Below, piece after piece: positions 1 through 7,356 of a stretch of DNA of 9,277 nt; within the stretch, counting starts at the first letter, position 1, and every line of letters begins with the position of its first letter. Below the pieces are notes generated by a model. It searched no databases. It saw nothing but the letters and a program-made list of their open reading frames with translations, and was not told the DNA's origin. The position numbers and the translations under genes are program-made. This DNA is from Deltaproteobacteria bacterium (GTDB lineage: Bacteria; Myxococcota_A; UBA796; UBA2385), in the NCBI GenBank assembly GCA_947462115.1, contig CANHON010000173.1, positions 1 through 9,277 on the forward strand, read 5' to 3'.

Positions 1-1
1 G

Positions 2-736
2 CTGTGGGGCCCCGGGACCCGGTCGCCGCGGCGCCTGCGGTGGCCGGTCGGGGGCGCGCTGGGCAGCGCAGGGGGCGGGCCCGCCGATGGCCCGAGGCCC
101 ACCGCGCCCGTCGGGGCGGGCGGGCCTGCGGCGGGCGGGCCGTGGGTGGGCGGCCAGTGGGTGGGCGTGCAGGTGGACGGGGCGCCCCTGCTTCGGATCA
201 CCGCGGTGGTGCCGATCGCCGATAATTCAGAGGACGCTCTTGACGACGCCGCGGACGACAACCTGCGCCGCCTCGCCGCGGGCGGTCGCGGGCCGGGCGC
301 CGGCCTGGGGGCCGCCCTGCACGCGGCGGGGGCGCCGGCCTGGACCTGGTCGGCGGCTATGGGCGGGCAGGGGGCGCTGGTCCTGAGCGCGAGCGCTGCC
401 CCGGAGCACGCCTTGGCCTTGGTCGCGGCGGTGGAGGCCTCGGCGGCGGCGGCGCAGGGGCCCACGGGCGCGGGGCTGGAGGCCCTGGCCGCCGAGGAGG
501 CGGCGCTGGACGCTGCCTTCACCGCGCTGGACCCGGCGGCGGGCCTGTGGGCGCAGCGCCCCCGGGCCCACCGGCTCGGGCCAGACGCGGCCCCCCGCCT
601 GCTGCTGGTGGGCGATCTCGACGCCGCGCCGATGGACCTGCGGGCGGACCCGCGCTGGCCCGAGCGCCGGTGGACGCCCGACCGCCTGGAGGCCCGCCTC
701 CGACGGGCGCCGGGGCTCGGCTGTGCCCCACCTTGA
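2..736 (+). CDS. C-terminal part of an M16-peptidase-like protein (5' end outside window)
   Basis: The frame is open from base 2 to the TGA at 734-736, giving 244 visible residues; nearly every third codon position is G or C, as in the clear genes here, so the whole stretch is probably coding. An internal GTG at 146 could be a start but has no convincing ribosome binding site, so I treat the gene as 5'-truncated. The first ~48 residues are Gly/Pro/Ala-rich and look like a linker. After it comes a pattern typical of the non-catalytic C-terminal half of M16 (insulinase/processing-peptidase) proteins: a strand ending VVPIADN, a helix rich in L and R, a strand GALVLSASAAPE near residues 124-135, a long Ala-rich helix with GPTGAGLEALAAEEAALDAA, and a closing strand LLLVGDLD at 200-207. 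The HXXEH zinc site belongs to the N-terminal half and would lie upstream. The family call is inference from this pattern; it could be another Ala-rich protein. Confidence 0.5.
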   Translation: MWGPGTRSPRRLRWPVGGALGSAGGGPADGPRPTAPVGAGGPAAGGPWVGGQWVGVQVDGAPLLRITAVVPIADNSEDALDDAADDNLRRLAAGGRGPGAGLGAALHAAGAPAWTWSAAMGGQGALVLSASAAPEHALALVAAVEASAAAAQGPTGAGLEALAAEEAALDAAFTALDPAAGLWAQRPRAHRLGPDAAPRLLLVGDLDAAPMDLRADPRWPERRWTPDRLEARLRRAPGLGCAPP

Positions 737-755
737 GCCGACGGGGCGCTCCAGG

Positions 756-785
756 CTGACGCGATCGCGGCCCTTGCGCTATGCT
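756..785 (+). promoter_or_regulatory. Candidate sigma70-type promoter for the MYXO-CTERM gene
   Basis: CTGACG (756-761, four of six matches to TTGACA) and TATGCT (780-785, four of six matches to TATAAT) are separated by 18 bases, directly after the stop of the upstream gene and about 115 bases before the ATG at 901. TATGCT stands out in such GC-rich sequence. The rest of the 737-900 gap holds short GC palindromes (for example the 12-base CCCGCCGGCGGG at 848-859) but nothing else I recognise. Inferred from sequence only. Confidence 0.4.
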
Positions 786-891
786 GGCGGCGGTCGGGGT
801 CTTGGCTGCGGCCTCCCCTCGGGTGGGGTGTTCGGTGGGTTGCGCGCCCCGCCGGCGGGCTCTGCTCACCGCCCGCCTCTTTCGATCCCCC

Positions 892-895
892 GGAG
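892..895 (+). promoter_or_regulatory. Ribosome binding site deciding the 901 start
   Basis: GGAG lies five bases before the ATG at 901. An in-frame ATG at 781 would give a product 40 residues longer, but it sits inside the candidate -10 element and would bury the signal peptide, so the 901 start is preferred. Confidence 0.6.
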
Positions 896-900
896 TGCCC

Positions 901-2259
901 ATGCTTCGCCCCGCCTCGTCTCGTGCGCTCCGTCGCGCCGCTGGCCTCTTCGTCGCGATGGGCTGCTTCAGCCCGGTCGCCGCGGCCGCCGGGCTCGACG
1001 ATCTGCAGTACCAGAGCCTCCCCTTCGAGTTTGAGCTCCGGGACAGCGCTCCGCTCTACGACGGCGCCGAGTTCGACACGACCTGGATCCCCGCCGACAG
1101 CCCGCTTCAGGTGCGGTTTCAGATCCTGTCAGAGGGCGGCGCCGAGATCGAGATGGAGGGCGTGGGCCACCTCGGCTGGCCAGAGGGGCTGACCGCGCTG
1201 GTCGAGCCGGTCGCCGAGAGCGGCCTCATCCTGGTCGATGCGGTGCTGTCCGCCGTCACCTCGGTGCGCTTCAACGTGGCCGGCTACACCTACGACTCGG
1301 AGATCGACCGCCGCAGCATCGCGATCGAAGGGGAGGGCGTGTTCACGCCCTTTTTGCTCAACGGGGACGTGCCCTCCTCGGTCTCGGTCGTGTTCGAGGG
1401 CGCCACCAACGAGCTGCTGAACTTCAGCTACAACGTGTTCACCGGCGTCTCGGTGCAATTCACCACCGACCTCGGCCCGCAGGCCACCACCGTGTTCAAC
1501 GGGGTCAACTGGTACCTCGACGGCGAGCGGGTGGACCGCTCCGGCCAGCGCGCGGTGGTGGAGCCCCTCGGCGAGCCGGTGCAGCCCCTCGAGGCCCAGC
1601 TCGTCGGCCGGTGGCAGGACGAGCTGAACTTGGTGCTCAACCCGGTCTTCTCGGTCTGCGTCGACCTCATCGGCTGCTGGGATCTCGTGGACATCGACAT
1701 CCCGATCCCGCTCGCCTCCGATGACTACGAGCAGATGTTCCCGCCGGTGCCGATGGAGTTCCCACTTCCGGTGCTCGAGACCACGCTGACCCAAGCGGAC
1801 TTCGGCTCGGTCGTCGTCGGCACCGTGGCCAACATCCAGGTGCCGATCTCCAACGTCGGCCTGATGGACCTTGAGGGCTCGGCGGCGATGTTCGGCTCGC
1901 CTTACTTTGTATCCTACCCATCGTCGTTCTTGGCCGCGCCGAGCACCACCGACGGCCTCGTGCTCACCTTCGCGCCCGAGCTCGCGGGGGACTTCGACGG
2001 CACCCTGGTGCTGGAGAGCAACGACCCGCTGCTGCCCCGCATCGAGATCGCGGTCGTGGGCACGGCCGTGCTGCCCGACGAGAGCGACGGCACCGACGGC
2101 GCTGACGGGGAGGGCAACGGCGGCGGCCGCGCCAAGCCGACGGTCATCGAGTCGGAGGTGCAGGGCTGCGGCTGCGCTTCCGCGCCCGCTCAGCGTTCGG
2201 GTGGCCTGCTGGTCGGTGCTTTGGGGTTGTTGGCCATCGTTTGGCGTCGGCGTCGCTGA
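901..2259 (+). CDS. Exported ASH/choice-of-anchor D domain protein with MYXO-CTERM tail
   Basis: The 452-residue product begins with a signal peptide of about 30 residues (RALRR, then a hydrophobic stretch, then an AAAA end). Residues ~31-290 are beta-rich and acidic (LDDLQYQSLPFEFELRD, then FTPFLLNGDVPSSVSVVFEG); I do not recognise this part. Residues ~291-390 form an immunoglobulin-like ASH/HYDIN (choice-of-anchor D) domain: DFGSVVVGTVANIQVPISNVG, a middle with LTFAPELAGDF, and the closing LVLESNDPLLPRIEIAVVG. A Gly/Asp linker follows, then GCGC at 422-425, a short hydrophobic helix and terminal RRRR, which is the layout of the MYXO-CTERM sorting signal. Known of the family: such tails are handled by a myxosortase-type intramembrane protease and the proteins reach the cell surface. 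Inferred: a surface-anchored structural or adhesive protein. Four further Cys near the middle and tail could form disulfides or be modified. Its stop overlaps the next gene's ATG. Confidence 0.85.
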   Translation: MLRPASSRALRRAAGLFVAMGCFSPVAAAAGLDDLQYQSLPFEFELRDSAPLYDGAEFDTTWIPADSPLQVRFQILSEGGAEIEMEGVGHLGWPEGLTALVEPVAESGLILVDAVLSAVTSVRFNVAGYTYDSEIDRRSIAIEGEGVFTPFLLNGDVPSSVSVVFEGATNELLNFSYNVFTGVSVQFTTDLGPQATTVFNGVNWYLDGERVDRSGQRAVVEPLGEPVQPLEAQLVGRWQDELNLVLNPVFSVCVDLIGCWDLVDIDIPIPLASDDYEQMFPPVPMEFPLPVLETTLTQADFGSVVVGTVANIQVPISNVGLMDLEGSAAMFGSPYFVSYPSSFLAAPSTTDGLVLTFAPELAGDFDGTLVLESNDPLLPRIEIAVVGTAVLPDESDGTDGADGEGNGGGRAKPTVIESEVQGCGCASAPAQRSGGLLVGALGLLAIVWRRRR

Positions 2260-3020
2260 TGGCCACCGTGGGCGGTCGACCGCAGCAGCTCCGCGCCGCG
2301 GCAGACAGCCGGATGGCGCCTCACCACGAGCAGAACGAAGATGCCTGGAGCATCTACGCGATGCCCTCGGGGAGCTCGGCGCTGGTGGTGGTCTGTGACG
2401 GCGTGAGCAGCGCGGGCGGCGGCGCGCCGGCGGCCCGCTTGGCCTGTCAGCGGGTCGGCCAGTTCTTCGACAAGGGCACGCGGCGGCACCCGGACACCCT
2501 GGCCCAGCTCGTCAGCGAGATCGACTGGGAGCTTCGGGGCGCCGGCCGACAAGCCCGCTGCACCCTGGCGATGGCCTGGGTCGATGGGACCGACGCCTGG
2601 GTCTTCACGGTGGGCGACTCGCCCATTTACCGCTTGCGGCAGGGGCGGCTGCGCCAGGCCGGGATGGAGGGCACCGGCACCTTCCGGCGGCTCCAGGCCT
2701 TCTTGGGCATGGGCCCCGCGGTCAGCGAGGTGCTCAAGCAGGAGCGGTGGGAGCTGTTGCCCGGCGACGTCCTGTTGCTGCTGTCGGACGGTGTTTTGGC
2801 GGCGCTGGAAGAAGAGGAGCTCGCCGAGCTCTGGGCCCGCAGCCGGGAGCCGCAGCGCTTCGCCCGGAGCGTGATCGAGGAGGTCGCGCGGCACGGCGTA
2901 GACGACGACGCCACCGTGCTCGTGGTGGAGCTCTACGAAGAGGCGGGCGGGGCCTCGCCGGAGCGCCACATCGACGCCCCCGACCCGCCCCGTCGGCTGC
3001 TGGTCGGCGGCGTGGATTGA
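2259..3020 (+). CDS. PP2C-family (PPM) serine/threonine protein phosphatase
   Basis: The 253-residue product is a compact PP2C domain with little else. It would remove phosphate from Ser/Thr residues using two metal ions, most likely in the cytoplasm, since no signal peptide or membrane segment is seen. Motifs in order: QNEDA at 25-29, VVVCDGVSSAGGG from 43 (metal-ligand D47-G48), VGDSPIY at 118-124, LLLLSDG ending at 178 (D177), and DDDATVLVV from 215, giving the final metal-binding Asp pair. The DGVSS form, in place of DGMGG, is seen in a bacterial PP2C subgroup. ATG at 2259 shares one base with the preceding TGA (TGATG), which suggests translational coupling; an in-frame TTG at 2241 would add six residues and has no better binding site. 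No kinase gene is visible, so the substrate is unknown. The last ~20 residues (Pro/Asp/Arg-rich) look unstructured. Confidence 0.9.
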   Translation: MATVGGRPQQLRAAADSRMAPHHEQNEDAWSIYAMPSGSSALVVVCDGVSSAGGGAPAARLACQRVGQFFDKGTRRHPDTLAQLVSEIDWELRGAGRQARCTLAMAWVDGTDAWVFTVGDSPIYRLRQGRLRQAGMEGTGTFRRLQAFLGMGPAVSEVLKQERWELLPGDVLLLLSDGVLAALEEEELAELWARSREPQRFARSVIEEVARHGVDDDATVLVVELYEEAGGASPERHIDAPDPPRRLLVGGVD

Positions 3021-3033
3021 GGGCCCGGCCCTC
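3019..3033 (+). other. Small hairpin at the PP2C stop codon
   Basis: GAGGGC (3019-3024) and GCCCTC (3028-3033) can pair around a three-base loop, starting inside the TGA stop. No T-run follows, so it is at best a weak transcript-end or stability element. Confidence 0.3.
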
Positions 3034-3080
3034 GTGCGCGCCGGCCCTTGCCAGCGGCCGCCCGCCGTGTGAAAGGGGGG

Positions 3081-3110
3081 GCGCGCGGGGCGACCGAACC
3101 CCGCCGGCGC
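3081..3110 (+). other. Strong GC hairpin between PP2C gene and tRNA
   Basis: GCGC and GCGGGG (3081-3090) pair with CCCCGC and GCGC (3099-3104, 3107-3110) around the loop CGACCGAA, giving about ten base pairs with a two-base bulge. It lies in the 108-base gap before the tRNA. There is no T-tract after it. It may end PP2C transcription in a factor-dependent way or be a leader structure of the tRNA transcript; in such GC-rich DNA it may also be chance. No convincing tRNA promoter was found; TTGCCA at 3048-3053 has only a poor -10 partner. Confidence 0.35.
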
Positions 3111-3128
3111 GGTCTTGGCCGCCACTCT

Positions 3129-3204
3129 GCGGGTGTAGCTCAGTCGGTAGAGCACGAGCTTCCCAAGCTCGGGGTCGCGGGTTCGAACCCCGTCGCCCGC
3201 TCCA
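3129..3204 (+). tRNA. tRNA-Gly, anticodon CCC
   Basis: A full cloverleaf can be drawn. Acceptor stem GCGGGTG (3129-3135) pairs with CGCCCGC (3194-3200), with one G-T pair. The D arm is GCTC/GAGC around AGTCGGTA. The anticodon arm is CGAGC/GCTCG around TTCCCAA, giving anticodon CCC at 3162-3164, which reads GGG (glycine). The variable loop is GGGTC, and the T arm has the standard TTCGAAC loop (3182-3188). The discriminator base is T, as expected for glycine, and CCA is encoded at 3202-3204. It stands alone, with protein genes on both sides in the same direction. Confidence 0.97.
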
Positions 3205-3210
3205 TTCTCC

Positions 3211-3245
3211 GGTGCTTCGGCACTCCACGCGCCCCGGCTGGGGTG
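3211..3245 (+). terminator. Tandem hairpins after the tRNA, possible terminator
   Basis: GGTGC-TTCG-GCACT (3211-3224) is a stable tetraloop hairpin seven bases after the CCA end. It is followed at once by CGCCCC-GGCT-GGGGTG (3230-3245), a six-pair stem with one G-T pair. Neither is followed by a T-run, so intrinsic termination is uncertain; they may protect or help trim the tRNA 3' trailer. Confidence 0.35.
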
Positions 3246-3251
3246 TTCAGC

Positions 3252-3292
3252 GAGCCCGACCCTGTCCCCTCTCGGGTACGGTGGCCGGGCTC
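3252..3292 (+). repeat. 7-bp inverted repeat upstream of tamB
   Basis: GAGCCCG (3252-3258) and its exact reverse complement CGGGCTC (3286-3292) flank 27 bases that contain a weak -10-like TACGGT (3277-3282) and a nested ACCC/GGGT pair. The right arm ends 26 bases before the tamB ATG, and CCTTTTGT follows a few bases later (3298-3305). It could be an operator, a leader hairpin, or a terminator for the tRNA transcript; the sequence does not decide between them. Confidence 0.35.
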
Positions 3293-3318
3293 TCCGTCCT
3301 TTTGTGTGACGCGCATTG

Positions 3319-6300
3319 ATGGGCCGAACCCCCGAGCCCGCTGCGCCCCGCCGAGGTGGCTGGCGGGTCGCCCTGCTGCTGGGCCCGCTCCTGATCGGGG
3401 GCGGGCTTGGGGCGCTGCGCACCGAGTGGGTGCAGCGCCGCCTCGCCTCGGTGCTGGAGCGGGAGCTGGAGCGCCGGTTTGGCCTGCACGTGGTGCTGGC
3501 CGGCCTCCGCGTGGACCCGCTCGCGGCCACGGTCGCCCTCTCCGGCCTCGCGGTCCGGTCGGAGGGCCCCGACGGCGCGGTCGCCGCCCCCTTCCTCACG
3601 GTGCAGCGGCTCCAGCTCGGGCTCGACTGGCGGGAGGGCGGCCCGGCCTTGGGCGCGGTGGTGATCGACGGCCCCTCGGCCCGGCTGCACTTCGACGCCC
3701 AGGGCCTCGTGGAGCTCCGCGGCCTGCCGGCGCTCCCCGAGTCCACGGGCGCGCCCGCCGAGCGGTTCCCTTGGTCCAGCCTGGAGATCCACGGGGCGAT
3801 CATCGAGGTGGAGCACCCGGCGGGCGCCGCGCGGGTCGAGGGGCTGGATCTGAGGCCCGAGCCGGACAACTCCGGGCGGCTTCGCCTCGCGGTGGACGCG
3901 GTGGAGCTGCGGCGCCTCGGCCACCTCGAGCGCATCGACTCCTTGCTCATCGAGAACATCGGGCTGAGCCCGCGGGTGCTCGACATCCCGGCCTTTCGCG
4001 TCGACAGCGGGGCGGTGCACGCCGGCGGTCACCTTCGGGCCGATCTCGCTGGAGATGTCGACGCTGAGGTCGATCTCGACGTGAGCCTGGGGGCGCTGCG
4101 GCAGGCCATCTCGCCCACCCTCAGCGCCGAGGGCGAGCTGCAGGTGCGCGCCCGCGTGAGCGGCCCGACCTCGGCCCCGGTGCTCACGGGCCACGTCGAG
4201 ACGGTCGATCTCGCGCTGCTCACGACTGCTCCGGCGGCTCCGGCGGCTGCGGTGGCGAACGGTGCGCCGGGGGGCCCTGCCGCGCCCGAGGAGGCCCCCG
4301 GGGTAAAGCGGCGGGAGATCGGCGCGCTCGGCACCGACTTTCGGTTCGACGGGCGGGCCCTGTCCGTAGGTCCGCTCGATGGGCAGTGGGCCGGCGGCGG
4401 CCTCACCCTCGAAGGCGGCCTGGATCTGCAGAGCACCGGCTTTTTCTTGTCGGCGGGCGGGCGCGACATCAGCCTGCAGTGGGCGCTCGCGGACGTGGAC
4501 GTGCACCCGCAGTCCTGGGTCGACATGCGCACCGACGTCGATCTGGTGGTGGCGGGCACCCTGGAGCCCCTGCGGCTGGTCGGCACCGTCGATCTGCGGG
4601 CCCGCAAGCTCGTGGTGGGCGACGGGCCGGTCGGCGCCCGCGGCACCCAGCCCCTGCTCGTGGTGCCCGAGGGCGGCTTCTTCGCCGAGCTGGACGTGCA
4701 GGGCGACGGCTTCCGCATCCTCGCCCGCCGCTTCGGCACCCGGCGATCCGAAGGCACCGTGGACGCCTGGGTCCACCTCCAGCCCGGCACCCCCATCGAC
4801 GTCCAGATTGACCTCCACCGGCTGGCCCTCGACGAGCTGCAGCCGCTGGGCGGCCTCGGCCTCCAGGGCGACGCCAAGCTGCGCGGGGCGCTGGTGGGGC
4901 CCGCGGCCCGGCTGCACCTCACCGGCGCGCTCGAGGCGGAGGGCTTCGTGCTCGGCGGCGTGCCCTACGCCGACCACCTGCGGGCGCGGCTCGACTCGCC
5001 CGACATCAGCGTGCTGCGCTTCCTCGACGTCGCGGCCCAGCGGGGGCCGGGCCAGAGCCGGTTCGGCGGCCACGTGCTGGTCGACTTCCGTCGGCCGGGC
5101 GTGCCGCTCGACATCCTGGTCCGCACCGAAGGGGGCTCGCTCACCGACTTTACGGGCATGTTCATCGACATTCCGGGCATCCACGCCAAGGTGGACGGCG
5201 GGCTGAGCCTGCGGGGGCCCTGGGACCACTTTGACGGCGAGGCCGACCTTCAGCTCAGCGAGATCGCGCTGTTCGGCGAGGGCTTCCCGGAGGGTGCGGC
5301 CCGCGGGCGCATGGTCGAGGGGCGCTTCCTGCTCGATGAGCTCAGCCTGTCGCGCCTGGACGGCCTGGAGACGGTGCTCGCCCGGGGCAGCGTGGGCGCG
5401 GCCTGGGCCACCAACATCGACCTTCAGACCGGCGGCTTTCGGCTGGAGCGGCTGCAGAACCTCGAGGGCAAAGAGCTGTGGGGCGAGGTGGACTTCTCGG
5501 GAACGGTGTGCGGCACGCTGTTCTCGCCGCTGCCCAGGGGGAAGCTGGCCATCACCAAGGCGAGCATCGGTCGTCGAAAGGTCGAAGACTCGCTGGCCCG
5601 CTTCGAGAGCGCCGACGGCCGGCTCCAATACACCGCGCAGCTCATCGGCGAAGACCTGCTGCTCAACGGTGATCTCAGCTTGGACGAGCGGGGCGACTGG
5701 ACGGTGGACGCCGCGCTGCAGGCCTTCCCGGCCCACGTCTTCTACCCCTCGGCCCCGGACGGGAGCCCGGTGCGCGCCGAGATCGACGGCACCGTGAAGG
5801 GCGGCGGCAGCCTCGCCGGCGAGAAGGCGCTGACGGCCGAGCTGAGCGCGGCGCTGACCGGCGTTCGCTTGAATTGGGGTGGCCACTCCCTGACCAATAC
5901 ATCGCCCTGGCTGCTCGACTGGCAGCGCGGCGCCTTCCGCATCGAGGGCGTGGCCTTGCAGGGCGGCGACACCTTCGTCCAGTTCGGCGGCCGCGGGGAC
6001 CGAAACGGCGAGCTCGCCCTGTGGGGCGGCGGTCAAGTCGATCTCGACTTGCTGAGAATGGTGACCCCGGGCCTCACCCGGGCCTCGGGCCAGGCGGGGG
6101 TCGGCCTGACGGTGGAGGGGCCGGCGGGGCTCGCGGTCCCGAAGGTGCGGGTCACGGTCAGCGAGGCGAGCCTGCTCACCGCCTACTTCCCGCAGCCCTT
6201 CGAGAGCGTTCAGGCGCAGATCAGCGCCTCTCCCAGCGGTTTTGTGGTGGAGCAGGCCGGCGGGCGCCTCGGCGGCGGTGCGTTCTCCTTGGGTGGGCAG

Positions 6301-7356
6301 ATCGCCGCGGACGGCTGGGCCCCGACCCACTTTGACCTCCACGCCGACGTGCACGACGCCCGGGTGCGCTACCTCGACTTTTTGCCGGCGGTGCAGGGCG
6401 ACGCGACGCTCAAATTCGACGGTCCGGTGGACGACCTGCTGCTCTCCGGCGACATTGGCGTGCGCGACATGCTTTTTGCCGAGCGCATCGACTGGGAGGA
6501 CTGGCTGCTGCAATTCGGCGTGGACCGGCTCGCCGGCGCCACCGCCGACACGACCGGCGACTACTTCGGGCTGAACCTCAACATCTCGGCCGACCGAACC
6601 ATCCGCATGCGCAACAACGTCGGCGACCTGATGGCCTCGGCCAACCTGCGCTTCGTTGGGGACACGTCCAACCCAGGCCTGTCGGGGGACATCCGGGCCG
6701 TGCCGGGCGGGCGGGTCTACCTCAAGGAGCGCGAGTTCGAGATCACCCGGGCCGACCTGCACTTTGGCGATCCCTTCGCCTACGATCCCGAGCTCGACAT
6801 CGCGCTCACGACCTCGGTGCGCGCCCGAGACGACACCTACGACATCGACTACCGCGTGATGGGGCCCTACTCCGACTGGAGCACCGACGCCTCCTCGGAC
6901 CCGGGCCTGCCGCCCTCGGACATCAACTCCTTGCTGCTGTTTGGCATGACCAGCTCGGAGATGGAGCGCTATGGCGGTGCGGCGGGCGCGCTGGCGGTCG
7001 AGGGCGGCGACCTGTTCGCCAGCAAGCTCGGCATCGTCGAGCGGGTGGGCGAGCGGATCTACGGCCTGGAGTTCATCCGGCCCGAGCGCATCGACCTGGT
7101 CAGCGGCGTCAACGAGCGCGGCTCCGGCACGGTGTCCTCGGACATGCGCCTGCTCGTCGAAAAAGACTTCGACTGGGGCACCCTCATCTTCGAGCAGAAC
7201 TTGGCCCGAAACTCCGACACCTACCTCGGCTTCGAGAAGCGCCTCGCGCGCAAGCTCTACACGCGCGGCTACTGGGCGCGCGAGCAGGTGGGCCGCCGGC
7301 TCAACATCGGCGGGGCCTACGGCGTCGAGCTCAACCTGCGGTGGGAGCTGGATTGA
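3319..7356 (+). CDS. tamB: TamB-family translocation/assembly module protein
   Basis: This 1345-residue protein matches TamB in size (E. coli TamB is ~1260) and layout. An inner-membrane anchor lies at residues ~16-33 (VALLLGPLLIGGGLGAL) with Arg before it, followed by the AsmA/TamB-type opening (WVQRRLASVLERELERRFGL, then DPLAATVALSGLAV). The long middle is made of short beta strands of alternating polar and hydrophobic residues, as expected for the lipid-holding groove. A 32-residue Ala/Pro linker interrupts it at 302-333. The conserved C-terminal DUF490 region includes GGRVYLKEREFEITRADLHF from ~1132, PPSDINSLLLFG near 1198, and an end in GVELNLRWELD. Known of the family: TamB spans the periplasm, pairs with an Omp85 protein, and serves outer-membrane protein assembly and/or phospholipid transport. 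ATG 3319 is preferred over the adjacent TTG 3316; no clear Shine-Dalgarno sequence precedes it. The next gene starts inside its last codons. Confidence 0.88.
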   Translation: MGRTPEPAAPRRGGWRVALLLGPLLIGGGLGALRTEWVQRRLASVLERELERRFGLHVVLAGLRVDPLAATVALSGLAVRSEGPDGAVAAPFLTVQRLQLGLDWREGGPALGAVVIDGPSARLHFDAQGLVELRGLPALPESTGAPAERFPWSSLEIHGAIIEVEHPAGAARVEGLDLRPEPDNSGRLRLAVDAVELRRLGHLERIDSLLIENIGLSPRVLDIPAFRVDSGAVHAGGHLRADLAGDVDAEVDLDVSLGALRQAISPTLSAEGELQVRARVSGPTSAPVLTGHVETVDLALLTTAPAAPAAAVANGAPGGPAAPEEAPGVKRREIGALGTDFRFDGRALSVGPLDGQWAGGGLTLEGGLDLQSTGFFLSAGGRDISLQWALADVDVHPQSWVDMRTDVDLVVAGTLEPLRLVGTVDLRARKLVVGDGPVGARGTQPLLVVPEGGFFAELDVQGDGFRILARRFGTRRSEGTVDAWVHLQPGTPIDVQIDLHRLALDELQPLGGLGLQGDAKLRGALVGPAARLHLTGALEAEGFVLGGVPYADHLRARLDSPDISVLRFLDVAAQRGPGQSRFGGHVLVDFRRPGVPLDILVRTEGGSLTDFTGMFIDIPGIHAKVDGGLSLRGPWDHFDGEADLQLSEIALFGEGFPEGAARGRMVEGRFLLDELSLSRLDGLETVLARGSVGAAWATNIDLQTGGFRLERLQNLEGKELWGEVDFSGTVCGTLFSPLPRGKLAITKASIGRRKVEDSLARFESADGRLQYTAQLIGEDLLLNGDLSLDERGDWTVDAALQAFPAHVFYPSAPDGSPVRAEIDGTVKGGGSLAGEKALTAELSAALTGVRLNWGGHSLTNTSPWLLDWQRGAFRIEGVALQGGDTFVQFGGRGDRNGELALWGGGQVDLDLLRMVTPGLTRASGQAGVGLTVEGPAGLAVPKVRVTVSEASLLTAYFPQPFESVQAQISASPSGFVVEQAGGRLGGGAFSLGGQIAADGWAPTHFDLHADVHDARVRYLDFLPAVQGDATLKFDGPVDDLLLSGDIGVRDMLFAERIDWEDWLLQFGVDRLAGATADTTGDYFGLNLNISADRTIRMRNNVGDLMASANLRFVGDTSNPGLSGDIRAVPGGRVYLKEREFEITRADLHFGDPFAYDPELDIALTTSVRARDDTYDIDYRVMGPYSDWSTDASSDPGLPPSDINSLLLFGMTSSEMERYGGAAGALAVEGGDLFASKLGIVERVGERIYGLEFIRPERIDLVSGVNERGSGTVSSDMRLLVEKDFDWGTLIFEQNLARNSDTYLGFEKRLARKLYTRGYWAREQVGRRLNIGGAYGVELNLRWELD
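7343..7347 (+). promoter_or_regulatory. Ribosome binding site for the Omp85 gene, inside tamB
   Basis: GGGAG ends five bases before the TTG at 7353. This spacing, plus a signal peptide in the following frame, decides the unusual TTG start and supports translational coupling to tamB. Confidence 0.6.

Noticed and set aside
848..859. 12-base perfect palindrome CCCGCCGGCGGG
   Set aside because: In a gap this rich in GC such a palindrome is expected by chance, and no second copy or promoter spacing supports an operator.
781..900. Longer start (ATG 781) for the MYXO-CTERM protein
   Set aside because: It overlaps the candidate -10 element, lacks a ribosome binding site and would put 40 Arg/Cys-rich residues before a good signal peptide.
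2190..3986. 598-codon open frame on the minus strand
   Set aside because: It runs across the PP2C gene, the tRNA and the start of tamB; its product is Arg/Ser/Pro-rich low complexity, typical of antisense reading of GC-rich genes.
3048..4067. 339-codon plus-strand frame starting before the tRNA
   Set aside because: It reads straight through the tRNA and into tamB in another frame; Arg/Gly/Pro-rich with no motif.
3247..6762. 1171-codon open frame on the minus strand opposite tamB
   Set aside because: It arises because GC-rich third codon positions of tamB suppress stops in the antisense frame. The translation is His/Arg/Ala-rich without domain motifs, while the plus strand gives a clear TamB.
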